From Gammaproteobacteria bacterium (GTDB taxonomy: Bacteria; Pseudomonadota; Gammaproteobacteria; SZUA-140): a stretch of DNA of 64,000 nt. The stretch covers positions 73,094-137,093 of the forward strand of contig JACREF010000011.1 of assembly GCA_016218365.1 (NCBI GenBank), given 5' to 3'. A program made the position numbers and the translations under genes. The notes under the pieces were generated by a model. It was not told the DNA's origin. It did no database searches and saw nothing but the letters and a program-made list of their open reading frames with translations. Shown in pieces: positions 28,075 to 38,756 of this stretch (position 1 is its first letter; each line of letters begins with the position of its first letter).

Positions 28075-28269
28075 ATGCCGAAACTTAAAAATCACAGTGG
28101 CGCGTCCAAGCGATTTAAAAAGACCGCTTCGGGACGCTACAAGCGCAAGCAGGCGCATCGCAGTCACATCCTGACGAAGAAGAGCACCAAGCGCAAGCGT
28201 CATCTGCGCAGCCCTAGCATGGTTCACCCCAGCGACATGGGCCTGGTCAACCAGATGCTACCTACATAA
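28075..28269 (+). CDS. rpmI: 50S ribosomal protein L35
   Basis: [45 protein letters not shown]. Confidence 0.98.
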   Translation: MPKLKNHSGASKRFKKTASGRYKRKQAHRSHILTKKSTKRKRHLRSPSMVHPSDMGLVNQMLPT

Positions 28270-28291
28270 CGTTACGGATGGAGATTGAGAG

Positions 28292-28651
28292 ATGCCTAGA
28301 GTAAAACGTGGTGTCACGGCGCGCGCCCGACACAAAAAGGTCATTGCGAGGGCCAAGGGCTACCAGGGCCGTCGCAAGAATGTATACCGTGTTGCCGTTC
28401 AGGCGGTAACCAAGGCCGGCCAGTACGCCTACCGCGACCGCCGTCAGAAGAAGCGTCAGTTCCGCAGCCTGTGGATCGTCCGCATCAATGCGGCGGCCCA
28501 TGAGTGCGGTCTGTCGTACAGTCGTCTGATCAACGGTCTGAAGAAGGCGGCGATCGAGATCGATCGCAAGGTGCTGGCGGAGCTGGCGGTCAACGACAAG
28601 GTGGCGTTTGCCGCCATTGCCGAGCAGGCCAAGGCCAGCCTGGCCGCATAA
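28292..28651 (+). CDS. rplT: 50S ribosomal protein L20
   Basis: [35 protein letters not shown]. Confidence 0.98.
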   Translation: MPRVKRGVTARARHKKVIARAKGYQGRRKNVYRVAVQAVTKAGQYAYRDRRQKKRQFRSLWIVRINAAAHECGLSYSRLINGLKKAAIEIDRKVLAELAVNDKVAFAAIAEQAKASLAA

Positions 28652-28675
28652 CGCAGTACGAGCCGATCCCGGTGA

Positions 28676-29782
<1,107 letters not shown>

Positions 29783-29810
29783 TAGGGACGCCCTGAATAA
29801 TCGTGTTGTC

Positions 29811-29837
29811 GTCATGCCCGCGCAAGCGGGCATCCAG
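29811..29837. repeat. Palindromic dispersed repeat GTCATGCCCGCGCAAGCGGGCATCCAG in the pheS-pheT gap
   Basis: Perfect arms ATGCCCGC-gcaa-GCGGGCAT. Confidence 0.8.
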
Positions 29838-29932
29838 TGATGACAGAGATGTGCCGCAGGATGCGCTGCATAGACAGAGTTTGTAGCTAGATAATAACAA
29901 GGCAGTGGCGGTGACCACTGTAGATGGGGATT

Positions 29933-32329
29933 ATGAAATTCAGCGAACACTGGTTGCGCGAGTGGGTCGATCCACCGATCTCGACCGCGCAGTTATCCGC
30001 TCAGCTGACGATGGCCGGACTCGAGGTCGATGCGGTCACGCCGGTGGCGGCCGCCTTCAATAATGTCGTCGTCGGCCAGGTCGTGTCGGTCGGGCCGCAC
30101 CCCGAGGCCGACCGCTTGCAGATCTGCCGCGTCGATGTCGGCCGTGGCGAGGCGCTGCAGATCGTCTGCGGTGCCAAGAATGTCCGTGCCGGCATGAAGG
30201 TGCCGGCGGCGTTGATCGGCGCGGTGCTGCCGGGTGATCTGACGATCAAACCGGCGAAGCTGCGCGGCGTCGAGTCCTCCGGCATGTTGTGTTCGGCCAA
30301 GGAGCTGGGCCTGGCCGAGCAGTCGGACGGGCTGCTGCCGCTCTCCGATGATGCGCCGGTCGGTGACGACATCCGCCGCCATCTGCAGCTCGACGATGTC
30401 AGCCTTGAACTGGGCCTGACACCGAATCGCAGTGACTGCCTGAGCGTGGCCGGCATCGCCCGCGAGGTCGGGGCGCTGAACCGCAGTATGGTGCAGGGGC
30501 CCGCGATCAGCGCGGTGGTGCCGCAGTGCGATCAGACACTTCCATTGCGCATCGAGGCCCCGCAGGCCTGCCCGCGCTATCTGGGTCGAGTGATCCGCGG
30601 CATCCGCCGTGATGTGCAGAGCCCGCTGTGGCTGCGCGAACGCTTGCGTCGCAGCGGGCTGCGCAGCATCGACCCGGTCGTCGACGTGACCAATTATGTA
30701 TTGCTCGAGCTCGGCCAGCCGATGCATGCCTTTGACCTGGCTATGTTGCAGGACGGCATCGTCGTGCGGATGGCGCGGCCGGGCGAGACGCTGACGCTGC
30801 TTGATGGCCAGACGCTCACATTGCGTGATGACACACTGGTCATCGCCGATGGCCGCGGCCCGCTGGCGCTGGCCGGCATCATGGGCGGTCAGGCGAGCGC
30901 GGTCAGCGACAGTACCGACAGCATTTTCCTCGAGAGCGCATTTTTCGCCCCGGCGGCACTGGCTGGCAAGGCCCGCAGCTATGGCCTACATACCGATTCC
31001 TCGCACCGCTTTGAGCGCGGTGTCGACCCTGAGTTGCCGCGGCGCGCGCTGGAGCGCGCGACCCGGCTGCTGTGTGATATCACCGGTGGCCAGCCCGGCC
31101 CGGTCATCGAGCAGCTGGAGCCGACGGCCCTGCCGCAACGTGCGGCCATCGGTCTGCGTGCGGCCCGGCTCAAGCGGCTGCTCGGCATTGAGCTGCCTGG
31201 TGCTGAGGTCAGCGGAATCTTTGAGCGCCTCGGTCTGACAGTGCTAGAGCAGGATGCAGAAGGCTGGCGGGTGGTGCCGCCGTCGTTTCGTTTTGACCTG
31301 GCGATCGAGGCCGACCTGATCGAGGAGGTCGCGCGCATCCATGGCTATCACCAGGTCCCCGAGACCCGCGCCCGCGGCGAGGTGCAGCTCGATGCCGCCC
31401 GCAACCTTCAGCGTGAGCAGCAGCGGCGGGTACGTCAATGTCTGGTCGACCGTGGCTATCAGGAGGTCGTGACCTACAGCTTTGTTGATCCGGTGCTGCA
31501 GGGCCGGCTGGTGCCGGGGGTGGATTCGATTGCACTGGCCAATCCGATCTCTGCCGACATGGCGGTGATGCGGACCTCGTTGTGGCCTGGTCTGGTGCAG
31601 GCGCTGCTCTATAACCTGAACCGCCAGCAGGGGCGCATCAGATTTTTCGAGATTGGGGTTAAGTTTTTGCGCCAAAGAGCTGATATCCATGCTGATATCA
31701 GCGAGGAAAAGGTGCTGGCCGGACTGGTGCGGGGTGCCCGGATGCCCGAGCAGTGGGGCAGCGGCCACGACGACAGTGACTTTTTTGACGTCAAGGGTGA
31801 CATCGAGGCGCTGCTGACACTGACCGGAAACAGCGCACAGTTTCGCTTTGAACGGGCCGAACATCCGGTGCTGCATCCGGGCCTGAGTGCGCGGATCACC
31901 ATCGAGGGCCGGGACGTCGGCTGGTGCGGCGCGCTGCATCCGCAACAGGCCGCCGAGCTGGATGTCGACGGCAACGTCTGGCTGTTTGAGCTTGTGATGA
32001 CGGGCTTGCAGCAACAGGCCGTGCCACGGTTTGCCGAGCTGTCGCGCTTTCCGGCGATCCGCCGCGATCTGGCCTTGATCGTCGCCGAGGCAGTGACGGC
32101 GCAGCAGATCGAGGACTGCGTCCGTGCGGTGGCCGGTGAGCGGCTGCGCGACTACCGCTTGTTTGATGTCTACCGGGGCAAGGGCATAGAGAATGGTAGA
32201 AAAAGCCTGGCTATAGGCTTGACCTTACAGGATGTTTCACGCACCCTTACCGATGCTGACGTTGAGTCTATTGTTGGCAGGGTGCTGGAAGCTATGCAGG
32301 ATCGATTTGGGGCAACGTTGAGAGAGTAA
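29933..32329 (+). CDS. pheT: Phenylalanyl-tRNA synthetase beta subunit
   Basis: [35 protein letters not shown]; start moved to 29933. Confidence 0.98.
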   Translation: MKFSEHWLREWVDPPISTAQLSAQLTMAGLEVDAVTPVAAAFNNVVVGQVVSVGPHPEADRLQICRVDVGRGEALQIVCGAKNVRAGMKVPAALIGAVLPGDLTIKPAKLRGVESSGMLCSAKELGLAEQSDGLLPLSDDAPVGDDIRRHLQLDDVSLELGLTPNRSDCLSVAGIAREVGALNRSMVQGPAISAVVPQCDQTLPLRIEAPQACPRYLGRVIRGIRRDVQSPLWLRERLRRSGLRSIDPVVDVTNYVLLELGQPMHAFDLAMLQDGIVVRMARPGETLTLLDGQTLTLRDDTLVIADGRGPLALAGIMGGQASAVSDSTDSIFLESAFFAPAALAGKARSYGLHTDSSHRFERGVDPELPRRALERATRLLCDITGGQPGPVIEQLEPTALPQRAAIGLRAARLKRLLGIELPGAEVSGIFERLGLTVLEQDAEGWRVVPPSFRFDLAIEADLIEEVARIHGYHQVPETRARGEVQLDAARNLQREQQRRVRQCLVDRGYQEVVTYSFVDPVLQGRLVPGVDSIALANPISADMAVMRTSLWPGLVQALLYNLNRQQGRIRFFEIGVKFLRQRADIHADISEEKVLAGLVRGARMPEQWGSGHDDSDFFDVKGDIEALLTLTGNSAQFRFERAEHPVLHPGLSARITIEGRDVGWCGALHPQQAAELDVDGNVWLFELVMTGLQQQAVPRFAELSRFPAIRRDLALIVAEAVTAQQIEDCVRAVAGERLRDYRLFDVYRGKGIENGRKSLAIGLTLQDVSRTLTDADVESIVGRVLEAMQDRFGATLRE

Positions 32330-32333
32330 AATT

Positions 32334-32639
32334 ATGGCTCTGACTAAGGCAGAAATGGCCGAGCGTCTGTTTGAGGAATTCGGCCTGAACAAGCGTGAGG
32401 CAAAAGAACTGGTCGAGATGTTTTTTGAAGAGATTCGGGGGGCCCTGGAAGGGGGGCGCCAGGTGAAACTGTCCGGTTTTGGCAATTTCAACCTGCGCGA
32501 GAAGAATGAACGGCCGGGCCGCAACCCGAAGACCGGCGAGGAGATTCCCATCACCGCCCGTCGTGTAGTAACATTTCATCCGGGACAGAAACTGAAGGCG
32601 CGTGTGGAGGCCCATGCTGGAACCCAGCAGCAACAGTGA
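32334..32639 (+). CDS. ihfA: Integration host factor alpha subunit
   Basis: [41 protein letters not shown]...[27 protein letters not shown]. Confidence 0.97.
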   Translation: MALTKAEMAERLFEEFGLNKREAKELVEMFFEEIRGALEGGRQVKLSGFGNFNLREKNERPGRNPKTGEEIPITARRVVTFHPGQKLKARVEAHAGTQQQQ

Positions 32640-32970
32640 ACTGCCCGCGATCCCGGGCAAGCGCTACTTCACCATCGGTGAGGTCAGCGAACTGTGTACG
32701 GTCAAACCCCATGTGCTGCGTTACTGGGAGCAGGAATTCCCGCAGATCAAGCCGGTCAAGCGCGCTGGCAACCGCCGTTATTACCTGCGGCAGGACGTGA
32801 TGATGATCCGCCAGATCCGCTCCCTGCTCTATGATCAGGGTTACACGATCGGCGGGGCGCGTCAGCACCTGTCGGGTGATGAAGGCAAGAAGGATACCCG
32901 ACGCAGCCGCCAGATCATTCACCAGTTGCGCAAGGAGCTGGAAGAGGTCATGGCGCTGCTCGAGCCTTGA
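32614..32970 (+). CDS. MerR family transcriptional regulator
   Basis: [42 protein letters not shown]; overlaps the ihfA 3' end. Confidence 0.9.
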   Translation: MLEPSSNSELPAIPGKRYFTIGEVSELCTVKPHVLRYWEQEFPQIKPVKRAGNRRYYLRQDVMMIRQIRSLLYDQGYTIGGARQHLSGDEGKKDTRRSRQIIHQLRKELEEVMALLEP

Positions 32971-33046
32971 AATCACTTCCCCATCTGTCGTAAGGTGGCG
33001 TCTCCGTCACGGCCAGAGATGGGCGTGATGGTTTTGTCGTTTTTTT

Positions 33047-33124
<78 letters not shown>

Positions 33125-33219
33125 TCCCCGGCTTCATTGTCGACCACAGCATGATTATCTGGAGATCCTCTCCACCAGGATAGGGCAACGGTCGCATTGC
33201 AGCAGCTAATGAAGATGAG

Positions 33220-34476
33220 GTGCACGGTTCAATGGTGATCTGGCTGTGGACAGCATTCCTGTCATTCATCGCCTTGATGCTGGTGTTTGACCTCGGGGTG
33301 TTGAACCGCCAGTCGCGTATCATCACCTTCTATGAAGCCCTGGCCTGGACCGCGGTCTGGGTCATGCTGGCGCTGGGTTTTACCGCCGTGGTCTACTTCC
33401 TGTACCAGCACCAGGTATGGGGTATCAATGCCGGCGGCGTATTGAGCGGACAGGATGCCGCCTTGCAGTTTGTCACGGCCTATCTGATCGAGAAGTCACT
33501 GTCGATCGACAACATCTTCGTCATCGCGCTGGTGTTCGGCTATTTTCATGTGCCGCTTGAATACCAGCATCGGGTGCTGTTCTGGGGGGTGTTGACGGCG
33601 ATCGTGCTGCGCGGCGCGATGATCTTTGGCGGGCTGGCGCTGCTGCATGCCTTCGAATGGATCACCTATATCTTTGGCGCCTTCCTGCTGTATACCGCGG
33701 TCAAGATGCTGGTGGCACAACACGATCAGCTCAGGCCGGAACATAACCCGCTGATCAGGGTGATGAGGCGCTGGTTGCCGGTGACGGCCGATTACCATGG
33801 CGAGCATTTTTTCATCCGTGATGAACAGCGCAAACGGGTGGCGACGCCATTGCTGCTGGCGCTGATCATGGTCGAGTCCGCCGACATCATCTTTGCCGTC
33901 GATTCGATCCCGGCGGTGATTGCCGTGACCCGCGACCCGTTCCTGGTATTCACGTCGAACATCTTCGCGATCCTCGGGCTGCGCTCGCTGTATTTCGCGC
34001 TGGCGACGATGATCCAGAAACTGCGCTATATCAAGATCAGCCTGGTGTTCCTGCTGGTATTTATCGGCCTGAAGATGCTGCTGGCCGGCGTTTATCAGGT
34101 GCCGACCGAGCTGTCACTGATCATCATTGTCGCGATCCTGGCGGTGGGGGTCATCGCCTCGGTGGCGGCGCGGCGCCAGCAGGCCGAGGAGTTTCTGTCG
34201 CCGATGGCCGATGAACTGCAGCGCATGTTCACGATGACCTATTACAATGCGCGGCGCGTCGTCATCCTGGTGACCGGCAGCACCGTGGTGCTGGCCGGGC
34301 TGGTGATGATCGTGGCGCCGGGACCGGCGATACTGGTGATCCCGCTTGGCCTCAGTATCCTCGCCACCGAGTTCATCTGGGCGCGCCATCTGCTGAACAA
34401 GTTCAAGGAGAATGCCGATCACGTCACCAAGCCGGTGCGCGGGTTTTTCAGCCGGCTGTTTCGGCGCGGGAAGTGA
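33220..34476 (+). CDS. TerC/Alx family membrane protein with C-terminal PGPGW-like extension
   Basis: TerC core EKSLSIDNIFVIALVFGYF...ESADIIFAVDSIPAVIAVTRDPFLVFTSNIFAILGLRSLYF; C-terminus VMIVAPGPAILVIPLGLSILATEFIWARHLL. Start could be 33232. Confidence 0.88.
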   Translation: MHGSMVIWLWTAFLSFIALMLVFDLGVLNRQSRIITFYEALAWTAVWVMLALGFTAVVYFLYQHQVWGINAGGVLSGQDAALQFVTAYLIEKSLSIDNIFVIALVFGYFHVPLEYQHRVLFWGVLTAIVLRGAMIFGGLALLHAFEWITYIFGAFLLYTAVKMLVAQHDQLRPEHNPLIRVMRRWLPVTADYHGEHFFIRDEQRKRVATPLLLALIMVESADIIFAVDSIPAVIAVTRDPFLVFTSNIFAILGLRSLYFALATMIQKLRYIKISLVFLLVFIGLKMLLAGVYQVPTELSLIIIVAILAVGVIASVAARRQQAEEFLSPMADELQRMFTMTYYNARRVVILVTGSTVVLAGLVMIVAPGPAILVIPLGLSILATEFIWARHLLNKFKENADHVTKPVRGFFSRLFRRGK

Positions 34477-34649
34477 GGGCGTGGCTTGGCCAGGGATTAA
34501 TCCTGTCTCTGCGTGATACCCTCTGAAAACCGTTTTTCACATATCATCAGGGGCAGTCTAATCTGGGCCGGGTATTTCATATGCAACTGGAGAGAGGTGG
34601 AAAGCGTGGTCTGACCCGAATGGTACTTACTTAAGGAGGTAGCCGGCGG

Positions 34650-34706
34650 GTAGCCTGGGTTGAGCGACAGCGAAACCCGGGTTTCACTCCGTTCAACCCA
34701 GGCTAC
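34650..34706. repeat. Palindromic repeat copy 1 (GTAGCCTGGGTTGAGCGACAGCGAAACCCGGGTTTCACTCCGTTCAACCCAGGCTAC)
   Basis: Identical to 35019-35075; arms and centre self-complementary. Confidence 0.92.
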
Positions 34707-34895
34707 CTCCTGATTCAACAACCTCCGCGACTAGGGCCTGTTAACACTAATTTTGATACACTGCGCGAATGGAAATCACATCAGCGTAATTCGAGTAATT
34801 AGCGGCGCAGGACTTTGACGAACCCCACGCTTTGGACAGATTTCAGCTTTGGCTTTGATGATGCTGCCGCAATCTGCGCGGGAAATAATAGGGGA

Positions 34896-35018
34896 GTGCG
34901 CCAGCACAAACTGGCAAGTGATAGTCGGCGAAAGTCCGATACAAGCAAGGAGTAGCGAACCGTCTTGACCCCGAGTCATGCGTTGCCCATTGCGAGGTGA
35001 GTAGCGAAGCGTTGACAG
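34896..35018 (+). mobile_element. Truncated group II intron 5' region (domain I-like), no intron-encoded protein
   Basis: Starts GTGCGCCAGCACAAACTGGCAAGTGATAGTCGGCGAAAGTCCGATAC...GAACCGTCTTGACCCCGAGTCATGCGTTGCC, resembling bacterial group II intron 5' ends; ends at palindromic repeat copy 2. Confidence 0.55.
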
Positions 35019-35075
35019 GTAGCCTGGGTTGAGCGACAGCGAAACCCGGGTTTCACTCCGTTCAACCCAGGCTAC
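35019..35075. repeat. Palindromic repeat copy 2
   Basis: 57 bp identical to 34650-34706. Confidence 0.92.
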
Positions 35076-35107
35076 CTCCTCGTTTCGCCGTTCCGGCAAG
35101 TCTTGAG

Positions 35108-35758
35108 TCATGGCTTGCGGCTATAGATCTCTGTCAGCCATATAAATGTTGAGCTTTGTTCGCAGCGCGTCAGCGCCTGTTGCTGCAACCACGCCTCAAC
35201 ATCACCGGGGCGATGCAGGTAATTGCGGAACTCGATGCGCAGCAGCCGCATGACCATGCCGAGCAGTGTGATCCCCAGACGATTGAACAGATGATCGCGC
35301 GGATAGCTGAGCGCGAGCAGTGCCCCGGTCTTGCCGGCGGCGGCCTGCAGCACCGCGCGGGCATCCGGATAACAGCAGATGACCCGGTCGAGCAGCACGA
35401 TGTCGGCACGCTCCAGCTCAGGTGCGAGGGCCGTGAACTCACCGAGCTGGTAGCGGCAGCGCTCTGCAAGATGATTGATTTCGGCCTGTTGCCGCGCCAG
35501 CGCCAGCATCTGCTCCGACAGATCGATGCCGACCGCCGAGGCCGCGCCTTGTTGCAACAAGGTGTGATGCAGATAGCCGACGCCGCAACCGATCTCCAGC
35601 AGACTGCGGCCGGTGATGCCGCCGTGGCGCTGCAGACCGTCAACAATTTGTCGCTGATTCGGGTCCAGACCGCGGCGCTGGTAGCGTTTGACATAGCGGT
35701 GGGCAAAACGCGAGAACAACCGGCCGGTGCTGCAGCTGTTGTAATGACAGCAATCCAT
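35108..35758 (-). CDS. Class I SAM-dependent methyltransferase with Cys-rich N-terminus
   Basis: SLLEIGCGVGYLHHTLLQQGAASAVGIDLSEQML SAM-binding motif; N-terminus MDCCHYNSC. Confidence 0.82.
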   Translation of the reverse strand: MDCCHYNSCSTGRLFSRFAHRYVKRYQRRGLDPNQRQIVDGLQRHGGITGRSLLEIGCGVGYLHHTLLQQGAASAVGIDLSEQMLALARQQAEINHLAERCRYQLGEFTALAPELERADIVLLDRVICCYPDARAVLQAAAGKTGALLALSYPRDHLFNRLGITLLGMVMRLLRIEFRNYLHRPGDVEAWLQQQALTRCEQSSTFIWLTEIYSRKP

Positions 35759-35884
35759 GGGAACCTCCGGCGGGGCGGCGACGTCCTGTGACAGTCAATG
35801 TTCGAGTATAGAGACTGGGGGCCTTGCGTGACCAGTGACAGTGCGGCACGATAGCCGCGATTTTCAGCTAACGAGGGGGGAGAG

Positions 35885-36616
35885 ATGCATAACTACTATA
35901 AGGGTGTCGTGGCAGCGGCGATGATGGCACCGGCACTGGTGCTGGCGGCACAGCCTTCGGCGATCCTGGGTCAGGAGCTGGCCGCGACCGCAGCCAAGGG
36001 TTCGGTCAATGTCGATTTCTACAATGTTATACCCAATATAAGCAATGCCAACTCGGCCGCCTATGGCGGCGGCAACAATCATCCGGCATTGCGTGTCGGT
36101 GCGCTTGACGGTGAGGTGTTCGTCACCAATCAGGTGCACAGCGATAGCTATCAGATCGGTTACAAGCGTGTGCTGAGCCAGGGCCCGCAGGGCAGGCAGA
36201 AGGGCGCTGCCCCGGTCAATGTCGCCTTGTATGGCGGCCTCGGTGTCGACACACCACCGAATCCGTCTACCAATGACAAGACGGTGCTGACGCTGGGTGC
36301 GGCCATCGATTATCGCGCCACGCCGTGGCTGCTGAACATGAACCCGCGCATCGAGGACGATGGCACCGACAGCTGGACGGATATCGTGCTTGGCGCCTTC
36401 TACACGGTGGCCAACAGCGGTGCCAGCAAGGCGCTGCTGCTGGGTGCCGAGGTTGATCTGGCCGTCGATACCCCGGCCGGGATCAAGAAGGAAAACATCT
36501 CGCGTCTCGGCGTGCGCTGGGTGCCGACCGACAATGTGACGTTTGACTTTGTCGTCTATGATTCGAGCAGCGGCTTGCAGGTGCCGGGTCTGATGCGGGT
36601 CAATATCGGCTTCTGA
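35885..36616 (+). CDS. Predicted outer-membrane beta-barrel-like protein (YfaZ-like)
   Basis: Signal peptide MHNYYKGVVAAAMMAPALVLAA; alternating beta pattern; ends in ...LMRVNIGF with C-terminal Phe. Confidence 0.6.
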   Translation: MHNYYKGVVAAAMMAPALVLAAQPSAILGQELAATAAKGSVNVDFYNVIPNISNANSAAYGGGNNHPALRVGALDGEVFVTNQVHSDSYQIGYKRVLSQGPQGRQKGAAPVNVALYGGLGVDTPPNPSTNDKTVLTLGAAIDYRATPWLLNMNPRIEDDGTDSWTDIVLGAFYTVANSGASKALLLGAEVDLAVDTPAGIKKENISRLGVRWVPTDNVTFDFVVYDSSSGLQVPGLMRVNIGF

Positions 36617-36638
36617 CCGTTTTTGCAGGGTACACTTC

Positions 36639-36666
36639 AAAGGCCGGCTTGACCGGCCTTTGTCAT
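36639..36666 (+). terminator. Intrinsic terminator
   Basis: AAAGGCCGG-CTTGA-CCGGCCTTT followed by T-rich sequence. Confidence 0.75.
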
Positions 36667-36747
36667 TTTCACCGCCCTCAAATTCCTTGAGGCCGGTGAT
36701 GGCTCATGGCAGTATCGTTGTGTTGAATAGTTAGCACAGGGACAGAG

Positions 36748-38055
36748 ATGAAATTCACCTTCTGGCGCCGCAACAAAATGGCTGCATCCTCGCCGACGCT
36801 GGAGGGTGAAAACGAACTGGCCCCGCTACCGCCGTGGTGGCGCTCGTTCAAGGTGTGGGGGATTGGCTTTGCCGCAATACTGGCAGGCGGGTGGTTGCTG
36901 CTGCCTGGCCAACAAGGCTCGGCTGATGTGCAATACCGTCTGGAGCCGATACAGAAAGGCAATCTGACCGTCACCGTGACGGCCACCGGCGTGTTGCAGC
37001 CGATGAATCAGGTCGATGTCGGCACCGAGATCTCCGGTACTGTCAAACAGGTTGCGGTGGATTTCAATGACCATGTCAAGGCCGGGCAGCTGTTGGCGCG
37101 TCTCGATACCGATCAGCTGCAGGCGCGTTATCGGCAATCACGCGCCGCCTTGCAACTGGCCCAGGCCAGGGTCAAGGATGCCGAGGCCACGCTGACCGAG
37201 ATGCGCGGCAAGCTGCAGCGTGCGCAGGAGATGGAAAGGCGCGAGCTGTGTGCCCAGGAGGAATGCGACAGCATCCGGGCCTCGGCGATGCGTGCCGAGG
37301 CCGGACTGGCCAGCGCCCGGGCGCAGGTGGTCCAGAGCCAGGCTGAACTCGATGCCAATCAGACCGCGCTGGCCAAGGCCGACATCATGTCTCCGATCAA
37401 CGGCATTGTGCTGAAGCGCCAGATCGAACCGGGGCAGACCGTGGCCGCCTCGTTGCAGACTCCGGTATTGTTCACGCTGGCCGAGAGTCTGGCGCAGATG
37501 GAATTGCATGTCGCGATCGATGAGGCAGATATTGGTCAGATTGCAGAGGATCAACAGGCCGTATTCACGGTCGACGCCTATCCGGCGCGCAGCTTCGCGG
37601 CCCGAATCAAGCAGGTGCGTTATGCGCCGCAGACCGTTGACGGTGTCGTGACCTATGAGACGGTGCTGACGGTCGACAACACCGATCTGGCCTTGCGCCC
37701 CGGCATGACGGCAACGGCCGATATCACCGTCAGCAGACTGCAGGATGTGTTGCTGGTGCCGAATACCGCGTTGCGCTTCACGCCGCCGCGCCCGAGTGGG
37801 GCGCAAACCAGCGGTGGCCTGTTGCAGCGGCTGATCGTCGGTGGCCGTCCACGCCGTGATGATCAGGCCAGCCGGCGCAAGGCGGTCAACGGTCATGGCC
37901 GACCACAGCAGGTCTGGGTGCTGAAGGATGGTCAGCCGGTGGCGGTAACGATCACGACCGGTGTCAGCGACGGCAGGATGACCGAGGTCATCGATGCGCC
38001 GCTGCCGGTCGGCAGTCAGGTGGTGGTTGATGCGACGACAGGCGCGTCGCGATGA
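36748..38055 (+). CDS. MacA-like periplasmic adaptor subunit
   Basis: Hydrophobic N-terminal anchor; TVTATGVLQPMNQVDVGTEISGTVKQVAVDFNDHVKAGQLLARLD lipoyl/HlyD motif. Confidence 0.9.
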   Translation: MKFTFWRRNKMAASSPTLEGENELAPLPPWWRSFKVWGIGFAAILAGGWLLLPGQQGSADVQYRLEPIQKGNLTVTVTATGVLQPMNQVDVGTEISGTVKQVAVDFNDHVKAGQLLARLDTDQLQARYRQSRAALQLAQARVKDAEATLTEMRGKLQRAQEMERRELCAQEECDSIRASAMRAEAGLASARAQVVQSQAELDANQTALAKADIMSPINGIVLKRQIEPGQTVAASLQTPVLFTLAESLAQMELHVAIDEADIGQIAEDQQAVFTVDAYPARSFAARIKQVRYAPQTVDGVVTYETVLTVDNTDLALRPGMTATADITVSRLQDVLLVPNTALRFTPPRPSGAQTSGGLLQRLIVGGRPRRDDQASRRKAVNGHGRPQQVWVLKDGQPVAVTITTGVSDGRMTEVIDAPLPVGSQVVVDATTGASR

Positions 38056-38756
38056 GCGAACCCGCACTGGTGGCGCTGCGCGCCGTTACCAAGGTCTATG
38101 GCCGCGGTGCGGCGGCGATGCAGGCCCTGCGAGGCATCGATCTGGTCATTAATGCCGGTGATTTCGTTGCCATGATGGGGCCCAGTGGCTCCGGCAAATC
38201 GACCTGCATGAATATCCTCGGCTGTCTGGACACGCCGACCCGCGGCAGCTATCTGTTCCGCGGTCGCGATGTCAGCGGGATGTCACGTGATCAGCTGGCC
38301 TGGTTACGACGCTTTCATATCGGTTTTGTGTTCCAGGGTTTCAATCTGCTGGCGCGCACCTCGGCACTGGAGAACGTCGAGTTGCCGCTGATCTACCGCG
38401 GTCTGCCGGCGGTGCGGCGTCGGGCGCTGGCGCGTCAGGCGCTGGCCGCTGTCGGACTGACCGACTGGGAGGATCACACCCCGAGCGAGTTGTCCGGTGG
38501 CCAGCAGCAGCGCGTCGCCATTGCCCGGGCCATCGTTACCGAACCTGCTGTGCTGCTGGCCGATGAACCGACCGGCAATCTGGACAGCGAACGCAGCCGC
38601 GAGATCATGGGGTTGCTGACGCAGTTTAATCAGGAGCGCCAGTTGACGGTGATCATGGTCACCCACGAGGCCGAGATGGCGGCCTATGCGCGGCGTATCA
38701 TCCGTTTCAGTGACGGCCTGATCAGCCCGATCCAGGATCATGCGGGGGCACACTGA
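38052..38756 (+). CDS. MacB-type ABC transporter ATP-binding protein
   Basis: Walker [10 protein letters not shown], signature LSGGQQQR, Walker [13 protein letters not shown]. Confidence 0.95.
   Translation: MSEPALVALRAVTKVYGRGAAAMQALRGIDLVINAGDFVAMMGPSGSGKSTCMNILGCLDTPTRGSYLFRGRDVSGMSRDQLAWLRRFHIGFVFQGFNLLARTSALENVELPLIYRGLPAVRRRALARQALAAVGLTDWEDHTPSELSGGQQQRVAIARAIVTEPAVLLADEPTGNLDSERSREIMGLLTQFNQERQLTVIMVTHEAEMAAYARRIIRFSDGLISPIQDHAGAH

Noticed and set aside
32602-32639. Frameshift or gene fusion between ihfA and the MerR gene
   Set aside because: The short overlap is an ordinary translational coupling arrangement in this conserved gene order; both proteins are intact.
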